The notes beneath the pieces were generated by a model that searched no databases, was not told the DNA's origin, and was given only the letters and a program-made list of their open reading frames with translations. DNA of 64,000 bases, taken from positions 3,671,501-3,735,500 of the forward strand of contig NZ_OY821667.1 in the NCBI RefSeq assembly GCF_963682185.1. The letters run 5' to 3'. The DNA is from an uncultured Cohaesibacter sp. (GTDB lineage: Bacteria > Pseudomonadota > Alphaproteobacteria > Rhizobiales > Cohaesibacteraceae). Positions 30,032 to 39,175 of this stretch are shown in pieces. Every line of letters begins with the position of its first letter. Positions within the stretch are counted from its first letter, which is position 1. The position numbers and the translations under genes were made by a program.

Positions 30032-30329
30032 TGGTGATTCTCAATAAACTCATATGAATGCCTAAACCATAGAGGGAAAAATATTTAATACAATCATTAG
30101 TTGTGTTTTGCACAAGGTAATCGGACCTATTGTTGACAATCCAGCATTCAGACAGACTACCAGTAAGCCTTTTTCGCATAGCTGCGAGTGATAGGAATTT
30201 GCCGCTTTCAACCTAAGCGACCGACTGCTATTAGAAATCCAATGAGTTCTGCTCCAGACATCTGCCAGCAATAAGGGGCGTAAAGCGGTGTCAAACGGAG
30301 CAACGACCTTTCTCGGAGCATACTGCCGT

Positions 30330-30692
30330 ATGGCAAAACGGATCTATAAACTGGTTACCAAGGACCAATGGAACGAGGCTAAGACCAACGGTGTCTTCGA
30401 AGGGGCCCCCGTTGACCTGGCCGATGGCTTCATTCACTTTTCCACCGCAGAGCAGGTAGAAGAGACCGCAAGAAAGCACTTCAAAGGTGTTGACGATCTT
30501 CTTCTGCTCGTTGTTTCCGTTGAGACGCTGGAACGCATCGCCAGTCCCCTGACATGGGAACCATCGCGTGGTGGCGCGCTGTTCCCGCATCTGTATCACA
30601 GCATGCCCTTGGAAGCTGTGTGCGAAGAGTTTGTCTTGACCGTGAATAGTGACGGATATCATCGCTTCCCGCAGTTGCAAAAAGAAGAATAG
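30330..30692 (+). CDS. DUF952 family protein
   Basis: Cytoplasmic protein of 120 residues from a widespread family without an assigned reaction. Characteristic segments are YKLVTKDQWNEAKTNGVFEGAPVDLADGFIHFST, the GFIHFST being the family signature, AEQVEETARKHF, and a C-terminal GALFPHLYH with SMPLEAV. The start at 30330 has GGAG upstream; an in-frame start at 30288 would add 14 unrelated residues. It lies 17 bp ahead of pyrD and so heads a likely three-gene run with pyrD and arsC. Confidence 0.88.
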   Translation: MAKRIYKLVTKDQWNEAKTNGVFEGAPVDLADGFIHFSTAEQVEETARKHFKGVDDLLLLVVSVETLERIASPLTWEPSRGGALFPHLYHSMPLEAVCEEFVLTVNSDGYHRFPQLQKEE

Positions 30693-30709
30693 CAAAAGAG
30701 CAAACGACC

Positions 30710-31810
30710 ATGTCCAACCCCTTTCTCGATACGCTGGCGCGCAAGGCCCTCTTCACCCTGAACCCCGAGCTGGCTCACAAGATAAGCATTCAGTTGCTCA
30801 GGACAGGGCTCGTACGTGGCCCCAAATTGCCAGACGATCCTGCGCTCAACATCAAGCTCTGGGATCTGGAATTTCCCAATCCTTTAGGCATGGCAGCAGG
30901 ATTTGACAAAAATGCCGAGGTGCCAGATGCGACCTTGGCTCTTGGGTTTGGTGCAACGGAAATCGGCACTGTCACACCCCTTCCTCAGGGCGGAAACCCC
31001 AAACCGCGACTTTTTCGCCTCATCGAGGATGATGCGGTTATCAATCGCATGGGCTTCAACAATGAGGGGCACGCCGCAGCTCACGCGCGACTGGCTGCTC
31101 GCAAGGCTAAAAAGGGCATTATCGGCGTTAACGTAGGCGCCAACAAGGACAGTAAGGACCGCATTCAGGACTATGTGAAGGGCATTGCCGCCTTCGCTGA
31201 TCTGGCATCCTTTTTCACAATCAACATTTCTTCGCCCAACACGCCGGGATTGCGCGAACTTCAGGCGCGGGATGCCCTGGATACCTTGCTGGCCCGTGTG
31301 CTGGAAGAACGCAACACCCAGACCAAATGGGTCGGCCGTTCGGTACCGGTTTTGCTCAAGATCGCGCCGGATGTGGATGAATTCGGTCTTGATGATATCT
31401 GTGCGGTGGCGGTGGCCCGTGGCGTTGATGGCATGGTGGTCTCCAACACCACCCTTGATCGCCCCAATCATCTCGCCTGTCAGAAGCAGCTGGCCCAAGC
31501 TGGTGGGCTGTCCGGCAAGCCTCTGTTTGACAAATCGACCATCGCATTGGCCAAAACCCGCAAGCGCGTCGGGCCGACCATGCCTCTGGTGGGCGTTGGC
31601 GGCATTACCGACGCCATTTCGGCCATTGAGAAGATCCGGGCAGGTGCCAATCTCGTGCAATTTTATACCTCCATGGTCTATGGCGGTGTTTCCATGGTCA
31701 GCCTGATGGTGATGGAAATGTCGGCCATTCTTGCAGAGCGTGGTGTTTCACATCTGGATCAAATCCGTGGCGAAAGCTGTGATGACTGGGCCAAGCATCC
31801 GCTGGCCTGA
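30710..31810 (+). CDS. pyrD: Dihydroorotate dehydrogenase (quinone), class 2
   Basis: Fourth step of pyrimidine synthesis: oxidises dihydroorotate to orotate at the inner membrane with quinone as acceptor. At 366 residues it has the N-terminal amphipathic extension of class 2 enzymes (LARKALFTLNPELAHK). Landmarks are GMAAGFDKNAEV, EIGTVTPLPQGGNPKPRLFRL, the active-site loop NISSPNTPGLR with catalytic serine, and the FMN-binding VGVGGI and GANLVQFYTSMVYGG. It sits between DUF952 and arsC with short gaps (17 and 16 bp), an arrangement common in rhizobia. Confidence 0.97.
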   Translation: MSNPFLDTLARKALFTLNPELAHKISIQLLRTGLVRGPKLPDDPALNIKLWDLEFPNPLGMAAGFDKNAEVPDATLALGFGATEIGTVTPLPQGGNPKPRLFRLIEDDAVINRMGFNNEGHAAAHARLAARKAKKGIIGVNVGANKDSKDRIQDYVKGIAAFADLASFFTINISSPNTPGLRELQARDALDTLLARVLEERNTQTKWVGRSVPVLLKIAPDVDEFGLDDICAVAVARGVDGMVVSNTTLDRPNHLACQKQLAQAGGLSGKPLFDKSTIALAKTRKRVGPTMPLVGVGGITDAISAIEKIRAGANLVQFYTSMVYGGVSMVSLMVMEMSAILAERGVSHLDQIRGESCDDWAKHPLA

Positions 31811-31826
31811 GAATGAGGGATGAAGC

Positions 31827-32171
31827 ATGTGCACAACCATCTGGCACAATCCACGCTGCTCTAAATCGCGTGAGACTCTGGCGCTTATCGAAGAAAAGGG
31901 CGAACAGCCAACCATTCGTAAATATCTTGACGACGCGCCAAGCGTCGATGAAATTCGCGATATTCTGGGGCTTTTGGGCATTGAACCACGCGCGCTGATG
32001 CGCACCAAGGAAGGGCTTTACAAGGAGCTGGGCCTTGCCGATGTGGCCGATGACGACGCCTTGATCCAGGCGATGGCAGACAATCCCAAGCTGATCGAAC
32101 GCCCTATCGTTATCAAGAATGGCAAGGCGCGTCTGGGCCGTCCGCCAGAATCCGTGCTTGAAATTCTTTAA
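31827..32171 (+). CDS. arsC: Arsenate reductase (glutaredoxin-dependent)
   Basis: Reduces arsenate to arsenite with glutathione/glutaredoxin; 114 residues, standard length. The active-site HNPRCSKSRETL contains Cys11 and the flanking arginines; LMRTKEGLYKELGL and NPKLIERPIVI supply the other conserved arginines. It is a genuine ArsC by motif, unlike the CxxC homologue at 10180. No arsB, arsR or acr3 is adjacent, so it may serve housekeeping rather than a dedicated resistance operon. It follows pyrD by 16 bp and is closed by a strong terminator. Confidence 0.92.
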   Translation: MCTTIWHNPRCSKSRETLALIEEKGEQPTIRKYLDDAPSVDEIRDILGLLGIEPRALMRTKEGLYKELGLADVADDDALIQAMADNPKLIERPIVIKNGKARLGRPPESVLEIL

Positions 32172-32239
32172 GCTTTTGAGGGGTCTTTTTGTTCGAGGAG
32201 CAGAAGCCTGCAGCGGAAAAGAGAAGAGATCAAATCAAG

Positions 32240-32271
32240 AAGGGGAGCGCATGGAGTGCGGTCCCCTTTTT
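32240..32271. terminator. Bidirectional terminator between arsC and the MATE gene
   Basis: AAGGGGA (32240-32246) pairs with TCCCCTT (32262-32268), extended by CGCA/TGCG after one mismatch, and is followed by T's on the plus strand. The complementary strand also has a T-rich end, so it can serve the convergent MATE gene. Confidence 0.85.
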
Positions 32272-32301
32272 CATATTGGGAAGGCGTGCCGGATGCCGCG
32301 C

Positions 32302-33639
32302 TTAGGCGAATGCGCGTGCCATGCGCCGAGGGAGCATCAGACCAAGGCTGATACCACGTGCCGCCAGGAAACACATAAGCCCCAGCCATAGCCCGTGATT
32401 GCCCAGAAGAGGCATTGCCACAAATTGCACGATGAAGAAAACACTGGTGGCAAGAATGGACACATTGCGCATGGTCGAAGACCATGTTGCGCCCACATAG
32501 ATGCCATCAAGCTGGAAGGCGAAAGTGGCAACAAAAGGCGTAAGAGCAGCCCAGAAAAGATAGACCCTTGCCAACTCGCGCGCGGCAGGCGCCGTGGTCA
32601 GAGCATCAATAATGGTCGAACCGAGCAGCAGCATGATCAGGCTGAGACCTATGCCTAGGCCAAGCCCCCACATAAGGGTCAGCTTGACGGTTCGCTCGAA
32701 GGCTGGACGATAACGAGCGCCGATGGCTCGCCCACCCAACTGCTCGGCTGCTGTGGCGATGCCATCCAGAAAGAAGCCGCCGAACATGAAGAATTTCATC
32801 AGCAGTTCGTTGGCGGCCAGAATTGCGTCGGTTTGGCGTGCGCTCAGCGCTGTGAACAGAGTGAACGTGAACAGCATCACCATGGAGCGGATGAAGATGT
32901 CGCTATTCACCGCAAGGAAACGGGCAAAGGCCTCCTTATGGAATAGCCTTGGCAGTGGCACCCGCCAATCCGCCCGTAGATGGTAAGCCATCATGCCCAG
33001 CCCGACGAGTGTTGCCAAAGCCTCTGCTGCGACCGAACCAAAGGCCGCCCCGGCAACACCCAGATCAAGCCCGAGCACGAACCAGACCGTCAAAATGACA
33101 TTGATGCTGTTTTGAAGGATCAGCAAGGCCATCCCCTTGCGTGACTTGCCGAGGCCGAAAAGCCAGCCGAAAATGGCAAAGTTGCCAAAGCTGAAGGGCA
33201 TCGCATAAAGACGGATGAGCAGATAGGTTTGCGCCGCTTCATTCACCGCGTCGGATCCCCCCATCGCAGTCAGCGCCAAAGGGGTGACCAAAGGGCCAAT
33301 GATGATCGTCAGCAGTCCAAGCAGCAGCGCAATAATCAGGGCGCGATAGGCGACCGCCCGCTGGGAAACCATGTCACCGGCTCCGAGTGCCTGTGCCGTG
33401 AGGCCCGTGGTTCCCATGCGCAAGAAATTGAACGAGGAGGCAACGATATCAAATAGAGATGAACCGATGGCGATGCCGCCCATCAGGGAGGCGCTTCCCA
33501 ACTGGCCGATGACAGCCATATCGACAATGCCCGCCAGTGGCACCGTGATGAGACCAAGAGTCATGGGCACGGCAATCCCAAGCACCAGTTTATGGGTGAC
33601 GGAAAAAGCACGCTTATTGTCTTCGGGCGCAAGGTCCAT
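32302..33639 (-). CDS. MATE-family efflux transporter (DinF/NorM-like)
   Basis: Inner-membrane cation-coupled drug/metabolite exporter of 445 residues with about twelve hydrophobic helices. Family landmarks include the opening LVLGIAVPMTLGLITVPLAGIVDMAVIGQLG and SLFDIVASSFNFLRMGTTGLTAQALG, and a second-half repeat AANELLMKFFMFGGFFLDGIATAAEQLGGRAIGAR. The sequence is closest in style to DinF-type members. ATG 33639 is chosen; a TTG at 33648 in the same frame is possible. Substrates cannot be predicted. Confidence 0.9.
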   Translation of the reverse strand: MDLAPEDNKRAFSVTHKLVLGIAVPMTLGLITVPLAGIVDMAVIGQLGSASLMGGIAIGSSLFDIVASSFNFLRMGTTGLTAQALGAGDMVSQRAVAYRALIIALLLGLLTIIIGPLVTPLALTAMGGSDAVNEAAQTYLLIRLYAMPFSFGNFAIFGWLFGLGKSRKGMALLILQNSINVILTVWFVLGLDLGVAGAAFGSVAAEALATLVGLGMMAYHLRADWRVPLPRLFHKEAFARFLAVNSDIFIRSMVMLFTFTLFTALSARQTDAILAANELLMKFFMFGGFFLDGIATAAEQLGGRAIGARYRPAFERTVKLTLMWGLGLGIGLSLIMLLLGSTIIDALTTAPAARELARVYLFWAALTPFVATFAFQLDGIYVGATWSSTMRNVSILATSVFFIVQFVAMPLLGNHGLWLGLMCFLAARGISLGLMLPRRMARAFA

Positions 33640-34166
33640 TGAAAGCAATCCAGTGAGGCCGGAATATCCGGAAAGAAATTGGAAGGGCCTACGCCACGCG
33701 TAGTTCGGAGCCTTCTTCCTCTAGCACCGGAAGCAGGGCAAGGAAAGCGCTAAGATCGCCCATGCGTCAGCAGAAGATGGCCACGCTGGACGTAAGCGGA
33801 AGACAACAGAAGCAGTGAATTGGATGGGGTAGGGACCTGACAAAGCCCTGAAAACAATCAACCGCCGCACGGGGACCATTCGCGCGACGGTTGATTTGTA
33901 GTGTCAAATCTCTGGTCCTACCAATAAGAGGTACTGGGGACGGACCGGGGACAGGCACTCTGGCTAGAGAGTTGGTTTGACCGGAGAAACCGCCTCTCAT
34001 TTGATCCCGAAACGCTGCCTGAATGATCAGCCAGCTTCCTGTGTTTCAGGATCATTGCTGTTGGATCAAGTATTGCTCAGTCGCCTTATCCTGTCATCTT
34101 AAACATATGTAATGTCTTGGAAAGGTTTGCCAAGAGGGGAGACAAGAAGGCACGAAACAGGCCTTG
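33640..34166. other. Long intergenic region between the MATE and DUF6460 genes
   Basis: No supported gene. It contains the imperfect inverted repeat at 33829-33925 (own entry), a tandem near-repeat GGGGACGGACC/GGGGACAGG (about 33936-33957), and on the minus strand a 24-codon frame at 33688-33762 (MGDLSAFLALLPVLEEEG...) with no ribosome site. Density of structure is higher than elsewhere in the window. Confidence 0.5.
33829..33925. repeat. Long imperfect inverted repeat / candidate structured RNA
   Basis: Three nested pairings can be drawn. GGTAGG(G)ACC near 33828-33838 pairs with GGTCCTACC near 33915-33923 with one bulged G. TGACA pairs with TGTCA just inside. ATCAACCG-c-CGC pairs with GCG-a-CGGTTGAT at the tip. 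Total length is about 97 nt. It does not match the landmarks of tRNA, SRP RNA or an integron attC site. It could be a small RNA, a palindromic repeat element or a remnant. Confidence 0.5.
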
Positions 34167-34445
34167 TCAGTCGTCCCGGCGGCCGACCTTGAGTAGGCGC
34201 ATGATCAACCAGATTGGGATGACGATCAGCGCACCGAGCAGGAAATATTCCACCGCCCAATGCACTGCATCAAAGCCCATATAATAAATATGCTGTACAA
34301 GACTGGTAAAATACGTGAGAACCTGTCGCGGGTGTAGGTTGAGTGCGCTAAGCACGATGCCCACAACGACAGAAAGGCCAATCAACCGCAGGATGACAGG
34401 GCCGGGCGAGCCGCCAAAAAAGCGCGAAAGTTTCGAATCGGTCAC
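34167..34445 (-). CDS. DUF6460 small membrane protein
   Basis: Protein of 92 residues with two or three hydrophobic helices (about 17-36, 48-62, 65-85) and a short Arg/Asp tail. The N-terminal RFFGGSPGPVILRLIGLSVVVGIVLS is typical of a small rhizobial family (DUF6460) with no known function. It is a single gene; the upstream 290 bp to the next gene contain its promoter and that of the divergent diguanylate cyclase. Confidence 0.8.
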   Translation of the reverse strand: MTDSKLSRFFGGSPGPVILRLIGLSVVVGIVLSALNLHPRQVLTYFTSLVQHIYYMGFDAVHWAVEYFLLGALIVIPIWLIMRLLKVGRRDD

Positions 34446-34733
34446 AATGTATCTCCCGTATCCTGAAAATTGTCACTATTGGCAATTATTTCAAGGGTAG
34501 TCGTCCCGCTAAGGACATGACAACTGAGCATGTAGTCAACTTGGAAGGCGTCATCAACCTTTGATTAAGTATATAGCTTGAATTCGGGCTATAAGAGGGC
34601 GTATATATGCGTATAAGTAACCTCAATATGCGTGAATTTCCATCTCTTAAGAGTCATAAGGCTGAGCACAGACATCAGCATGAGATCGTTCCGTATCTTA
34701 GGAGCGCGCTGAAGAGCGGGGGCACTGGGCACA

Positions 34734-35582
34734 ATGATGAGTGAAGAATATCTGGATAGCTTTTGTCGCTATCTTGGAAGAATCAAGACCACACGCCACA
34801 TGCTGCTTGTCGCCGGATTGTTCGCTGCTGTTTGCAGTCTGCTATCCCTATTCAGCACGCACTTCATTTTGATGTATGTTGGTTCTACCATTGAACCACT
34901 GGTCAAGTTTCTATCTTATATTCTGCCATTCTCTCTGGTGTTTGGGTCCAGTTTTCTGCTTATTCGCGGTTTTGCCGCCGTACACACCAAAAATGAATAT
35001 CTCTGGGAAATTGCCGAGCGGGATGATTTGACGCGTCTGCTCAATCGCGCCGGTTTCCTGCGCAGGGGACGCAATCTTACCATGAAAGCCGACCGCGACG
35101 TGTCTTCCTTGTCCATGATCATGTTCGACGTCGATCATTTTAAGACAATCAACGACACGCGCGGGCATTCCGCTGGCGACATGGCTCTGAGGCATCTTTC
35201 AGACCTTTTAAGTCAAATCTGTCGTGATGGAGATGTCGTTGCACGCTGGGGCGGGGAAGAGTTTGCGATCATTTTACCAAATGCGAATGCTCAAGGGGCG
35301 GCTGTCTGGGGCGAGCGTCTGCGTGAAAAGATTGCCAAGACGCCATTCATCTGGAAAGACAAGGCCTTATGCCTGACCATCAGCGCCGGCGTCACAGAAT
35401 GGACCCATGAGGGCGATAGTCTCGAAGCGATGATCGAGCGTGCAGACAAAGGGCTCTATCTGGCCAAGGCTGCCGGGCGCAATCGGGTCCACCTTTTGCG
35501 GTCTCACCTGGAAACAGTGCCTGCTTTCGAGCAGGATGTCGTGTTCAGCGAAAACCATAGCACTTCGGGACATGTCGCTTAA
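34734..35582 (+). CDS. Membrane diguanylate cyclase (GGEEF), short form
   Basis: Cyclic di-GMP synthase of 282 residues with two N-terminal hydrophobic helices (about 22-42 and 56-80) and no recognisable input domain between them. The GGDEF domain begins at ERDDLTRLLNRAGF, has the metal-binding MFDVDHFKTIND, an intact GGEEF loop (173-177) and an RDGD inhibitory site (164-167) at the right spacing, so feedback control is expected. Two adjacent ATGs at 34734/34737 are both possible. It lies 45 bp ahead of the Lhr-type helicase but function does not suggest a joint operon. Confidence 0.9.
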   Translation: MMSEEYLDSFCRYLGRIKTTRHMLLVAGLFAAVCSLLSLFSTHFILMYVGSTIEPLVKFLSYILPFSLVFGSSFLLIRGFAAVHTKNEYLWEIAERDDLTRLLNRAGFLRRGRNLTMKADRDVSSLSMIMFDVDHFKTINDTRGHSAGDMALRHLSDLLSQICRDGDVVARWGGEEFAIILPNANAQGAAVWGERLREKIAKTPFIWKDKALCLTISAGVTEWTHEGDSLEAMIERADKGLYLAKAAGRNRVHLLRSHLETVPAFEQDVVFSENHSTSGHVA

Positions 35583-35627
35583 GGCAAACGGATAGACAAC
35601 GACCAGCCCCTGTCCCATAGTCTATTT

Positions 35628-38249
35628 ATGACCGAGATGCCACCCAACGAACAAGCTTCCAATCAACCGGACGATGACTGTTCGCCCAATACGGCAGGAC
35701 AGCTAGTCACGCGCTTTGCCTTGTCTTGCGACGATAAAGACAGCTCGCTTCTTCCTGCCGTCTTTGATGATTGGCTCAAGAGCAAGGGCTGGCAGTTGCG
35801 TCCGCATCAAAGAGCGATGTTGATGGCGCAGGCTGAGGGGCAGCCGACCCTGCTCATCGCGCCCACAGGCGCTGGCAAGACGCTGTCCGGCTTTCTGCCC
35901 TCGTTGATCGAGCTGGAAAGGGATCGGCGCGAAGGGGGAGATGAGCGCTGGCACGAACAGCTACACACCCTCTATATCTCTCCCCTCAAGGCTCTGGCGG
36001 TGGACATTGCGCGCAATCTGGAAACGCCCATTGCCGAGATGAGGCTCGATATAACGGTCGAAACCCGCACCGGCGACACGCCCGCTCACAAACGTCAGAG
36101 ACAAAAACAGCGTCCGCCAAATTTTCTGCTGACAACGCCAGAGCAATTGGCGCTGCTGCTGGCCTCACGGGAGGCCGAAACCCTGTTTGCCTCCCTCAAG
36201 ACCATCGTGCTGGACGAGCTGCATGCTCTGGTTACCTCCAAAAGGGGGGAACTGCTGAGCCTTGGTTTGTCCCGTCTGCGCAGCCTTGCGCCGGATGCGC
36301 GACCGGTGGGCCTCTCGGCAACGGTGGCCGATCCGTTGGAGCTCGGGCATTGGTTGGTGCCCCATGCTGAGGGGAAACCACAGCGCGAACCACAGATCAT
36401 CCAGTTGAAAGGCGGCACAAGCCCGGATATCGAGGTTCTGGAATCTGAAGAACCGATCCCGTGGGCAGGCCATAGTGCCCGCTATTCGCTGCCCGATCTC
36501 TATGCCCTGATCAAGGCTCACAAGACCACATTGCTGTTTGTGAATACCCGCTCACAGGCCGAATTCCTGTTCCAGTCCCTCTGGACCATCAATGAGGATA
36601 CCCTGCCCATTGCCCTTCATCATGGTTCGCTGGATGTGAGCCAGCGCCGCAAGGTGGAAGCAGCCATGGCGGCGGGCAGCCTGAGGGCTGTGGTTTGTAC
36701 CTCGACCCTTGATCTGGGTATCGACTGGGGCGATGTGGATCTGGTGATCAATATCGGCGCGCCGAAAGGAGCAAGCCGTCTTGCCCAGCGTATCGGGCGG
36801 GCCAACCACCGCCTTGATGAGCCTTCCAAGGCCATTCTCGTGCCTTCCAACTGCTTCGAGCTTCTGGAATGCCGTGCAGCACTTGACGCCAACTATATTG
36901 GCGATCAGGACACGCCACCGGTGCGCAAGGGCGGGCTTGATGTGCTTGCCCAGCATATTCTGGGCCGCGCCTGCGCTGGTCCTTTTGATCCGCTCGATCT
37001 CTATCGTGAGGTGACCGCCGCCTATCCCTATCGGGCCCTGCCGTGGGAGCTGTTCGAGCAAGCCATCGATTTCGTCGCAACGGGTGGCTATGCCATGCGG
37101 GCCTATGAGCAATTTGCCAAGCTCAAACCCATGAAGGACAAGGAGACAGGTCAAATCCTCTGGCGCCTGTCCCATCCGAAGCGGGCGCAGCAATATCGGC
37201 TCAATATCGGCACCATCGTCGAGGAAGCGATGATCAAGGTGCGTCTTACCTCATGGAAAGGCGGCAGCGGCGAGCAGAAGCGGCTGGGGCGCTTTGGGCG
37301 CGTGTTGGGGGAAGTGGAAGAGGGCTTCATTGAGGGGCTTGCGCCGGGGGACAGTTTTCTCTTTGCCGGTCAGGTCTTGCGCTTTGAGCGGTTGGACGAG
37401 AATTCTGCACTGGTAACAAGAACCCAGCATCGCGAGCCAAAGGTGCCAGCCTATAATGGCGGCAAGTTTCCACTCTCGACCTATCTGGCCTCGCGCGTCA
37501 GGGCCATGTTGGCCGATCCTGAGAGCTGGTCAAGATTGCCCGAGCAGGTCCAGCATTGGCTGGCGCTGCAAAAGCAGCACTCGATCATTCCCTCTGCCGA
37601 TCAGATGTTGATCGAGACCTTCCCGCGATCGGGCAAATTCTATCTTACGCTCTATGCCTTCGAGGGACGGCTGGCGCTGCAGACGCTGGGTATGTTGCTG
37701 ACGCGCCGTCTGGAAAGGGCAGGGGCACGCCCCCTTGGCTTTGTGGCCTCTGATTATGCCCTGATGATCTGGGGCCTGAGGGATCTGGCCAAGTTGGAAG
37801 AGGAGCTTGGCTGGAGCTTTGCGCAGCTCTTTGACGAAGACATGCTCGGGGATGATCTGGAAAGCTGGCTGGCCGAATCCGCCATGCTCAAGCGCACCTT
37901 CCGCAATTGCGCCGTCATTTCCGGCATGATCGAGCGGCGGCATCCGGGAATGGAAAAGTCTGGTCGCCAGATCACCATGTCGTCCGATCTCATCTATAAT
38001 GTGCTCAAGGATCACGAACCCGATCACCTGTTGCTGAAGGCCACATGGGATGATGCAGCCAGTGGTCTGTTGGATATTGCCCGCCTTGGGGCTATGCTCC
38101 AGCGCATCAAGGGCCGAATCGTCCACGCCCCTCTGGACAGCCCGTCCCCGCTTGCCATTCCGGTGTTGCTGGAAATCGGCAGAGAGCCGATCTATGGTGA
38201 GGCGGAGGACGAAATGCTGCTCGAAGCGGCCGAGGAAATGGGGCTGTGA
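35628..38249 (+). CDS. Ligase-associated DNA damage response DEXH-box helicase (Lhr-like)
   Basis: Superfamily 2 helicase of 873 residues related to Lhr core. Motif I is APTGAGKT (78-85), motif II DELH (196-199), motif III GLSATVADP, and motif VI QRIGRANHRLDEP. The C-terminal winged-helix and DUF4942-like region typical of Lhr follows. In many bacteria this subfamily travels with an ATP-dependent DNA ligase, an exonuclease and a PdeM phosphoesterase, thought to repair DNA damage. Here only PdeM follows, 44 bp downstream. The N-terminal 40 residues are low-complexity, so the start may be slightly downstream (ATG 35637 is an alternative). Confidence 0.92.
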   Translation: MTEMPPNEQASNQPDDDCSPNTAGQLVTRFALSCDDKDSSLLPAVFDDWLKSKGWQLRPHQRAMLMAQAEGQPTLLIAPTGAGKTLSGFLPSLIELERDRREGGDERWHEQLHTLYISPLKALAVDIARNLETPIAEMRLDITVETRTGDTPAHKRQRQKQRPPNFLLTTPEQLALLLASREAETLFASLKTIVLDELHALVTSKRGELLSLGLSRLRSLAPDARPVGLSATVADPLELGHWLVPHAEGKPQREPQIIQLKGGTSPDIEVLESEEPIPWAGHSARYSLPDLYALIKAHKTTLLFVNTRSQAEFLFQSLWTINEDTLPIALHHGSLDVSQRRKVEAAMAAGSLRAVVCTSTLDLGIDWGDVDLVINIGAPKGASRLAQRIGRANHRLDEPSKAILVPSNCFELLECRAALDANYIGDQDTPPVRKGGLDVLAQHILGRACAGPFDPLDLYREVTAAYPYRALPWELFEQAIDFVATGGYAMRAYEQFAKLKPMKDKETGQILWRLSHPKRAQQYRLNIGTIVEEAMIKVRLTSWKGGSGEQKRLGRFGRVLGEVEEGFIEGLAPGDSFLFAGQVLRFERLDENSALVTRTQHREPKVPAYNGGKFPLSTYLASRVRAMLADPESWSRLPEQVQHWLALQKQHSIIPSADQMLIETFPRSGKFYLTLYAFEGRLALQTLGMLLTRRLERAGARPLGFVASDYALMIWGLRDLAKLEEELGWSFAQLFDEDMLGDDLESWLAESAMLKRTFRNCAVISGMIERRHPGMEKSGRQITMSSDLIYNVLKDHEPDHLLLKATWDDAASGLLDIARLGAMLQRIKGRIVHAPLDSPSPLAIPVLLEIGREPIYGEAEDEMLLEAAEEMGL

Positions 38250-38293
38250 TGTCTCGGATTGAGTGAGCCAACACGCATCAGGAGGCCCGTATC

Positions 38294-39154
38294 ATGGGGT
38301 GGCAAAAACGTCTGCAGCAATGCTCCCTTTCATCAAGCTTGCCCGAGGGCTTTGAAGAGCTGCAGCCTGATGGTGAAACCTCGACGCCATCCGCTCCTGA
38401 GCCCGCCAGCCCAATCGACTATGCCTTCTCCCATGCCGGTGAAGCCTTTGTTGCCAGCCTTTCCGGCGCGCTTTACTGGCCTGAGCAGAAAACCCTGCTC
38501 GTCGCCGATCTGCATCTGGAAAAGGGATCGGCCTTTGCCCGTCTCGGACAGTTCCTGCCCCCCTATGACAGCCAGCGAACGCTGGCCCTGTTGGCGCTCG
38601 ATATCGCCCATTTCAAGCCTGAGACCGTCATCTGCCTTGGGGACTCTTTCCATGATGTCGATGGCCCCAAACGCATGTCAGCCAGCGTTGCCGAGCGGTT
38701 GCAGGCATTGACCGCTGCGCAAAAATGGATTTGGCTGACCGGCAACCATGACCCGCTTATTTCCGCCGAGCTGGGTGGAGAGATTTACGATATCAGGCAC
38801 ATGAATGGCGCTGAATGTTCCGTCATCCTTTGCCATGAACCCGGAGAGAGTGCCGGTCTTGAGATGTCAGGGCAACAGGACACGCCCTGTCTTGAGATTT
38901 GCGGACATCTGCATCCGGTGGCCAGAATTCCGGCGCGTGGTCGTACCCTGCGCCGCAAATGCTTCGTGCTGGCCAAGGATCGCATCATCATGCCCGCCTA
39001 TGGCAGCTTTACAGGCGGACTGGAGCTATGTGATGAGGCATTTGACCCCTATCTCTTAGAGGATACAAAAGTGCTGGTCATGGGGCGCCAAAGGCTTGCG
39101 ATGCATAATGCGAGCATCTCTGTGCCGAGATCCCGTTCAGGGCGCAGACGGTAG
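38294..39154 (+). CDS. pdeM: Ligase-associated DNA damage response endonuclease PdeM (metallophosphoesterase)
   Basis: Calcineurin-type metallophosphoesterase of 286 residues. Metal-binding motifs are ADLHLEKGSAFA (DLH), CLGDSFHD (GDxxHD), LTGNHDP (GNHD) and CGHLHPVAR (GHxH), in the usual order. An AGGAGG eight bases before ATG 38294 makes the start secure. The first 40 residues (Ser/Pro-rich) extend beyond the usual family N-terminus and the Arg/Ser-rich C-tail is also extra. It is partner of the preceding helicase; the two presumably form one transcript for handling damaged DNA ends. Confidence 0.92.
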   Translation: MGWQKRLQQCSLSSSLPEGFEELQPDGETSTPSAPEPASPIDYAFSHAGEAFVASLSGALYWPEQKTLLVADLHLEKGSAFARLGQFLPPYDSQRTLALLALDIAHFKPETVICLGDSFHDVDGPKRMSASVAERLQALTAAQKWIWLTGNHDPLISAELGGEIYDIRHMNGAECSVILCHEPGESAGLEMSGQQDTPCLEICGHLHPVARIPARGRTLRRKCFVLAKDRIIMPAYGSFTGGLELCDEAFDPYLLEDTKVLVMGRQRLAMHNASISVPRSRSGRRR

Positions 39155-39175
39155 TGGAGAGGCTATCAGGAATGA

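Noticed and set aside
33688-33762. Minus-strand mini-frame MGDLSAFLALLPVLEEEG...
   Set aside because: Protein-like in composition, but no ribosome site and only 24 codons; possible leader peptide or remnant, not supportable.
33829-33925. tRNA or SRP RNA
   Set aside because: Acceptor-like pairing exists, but there is no D-loop or T-loop signature, no anticodon arm and no SRP core motif.
33767-34000. Open frame of 77 codons on the minus strand
   Set aside because: Overlaps the structured inverted repeat, has no recognisable protein character and no ribosome site.
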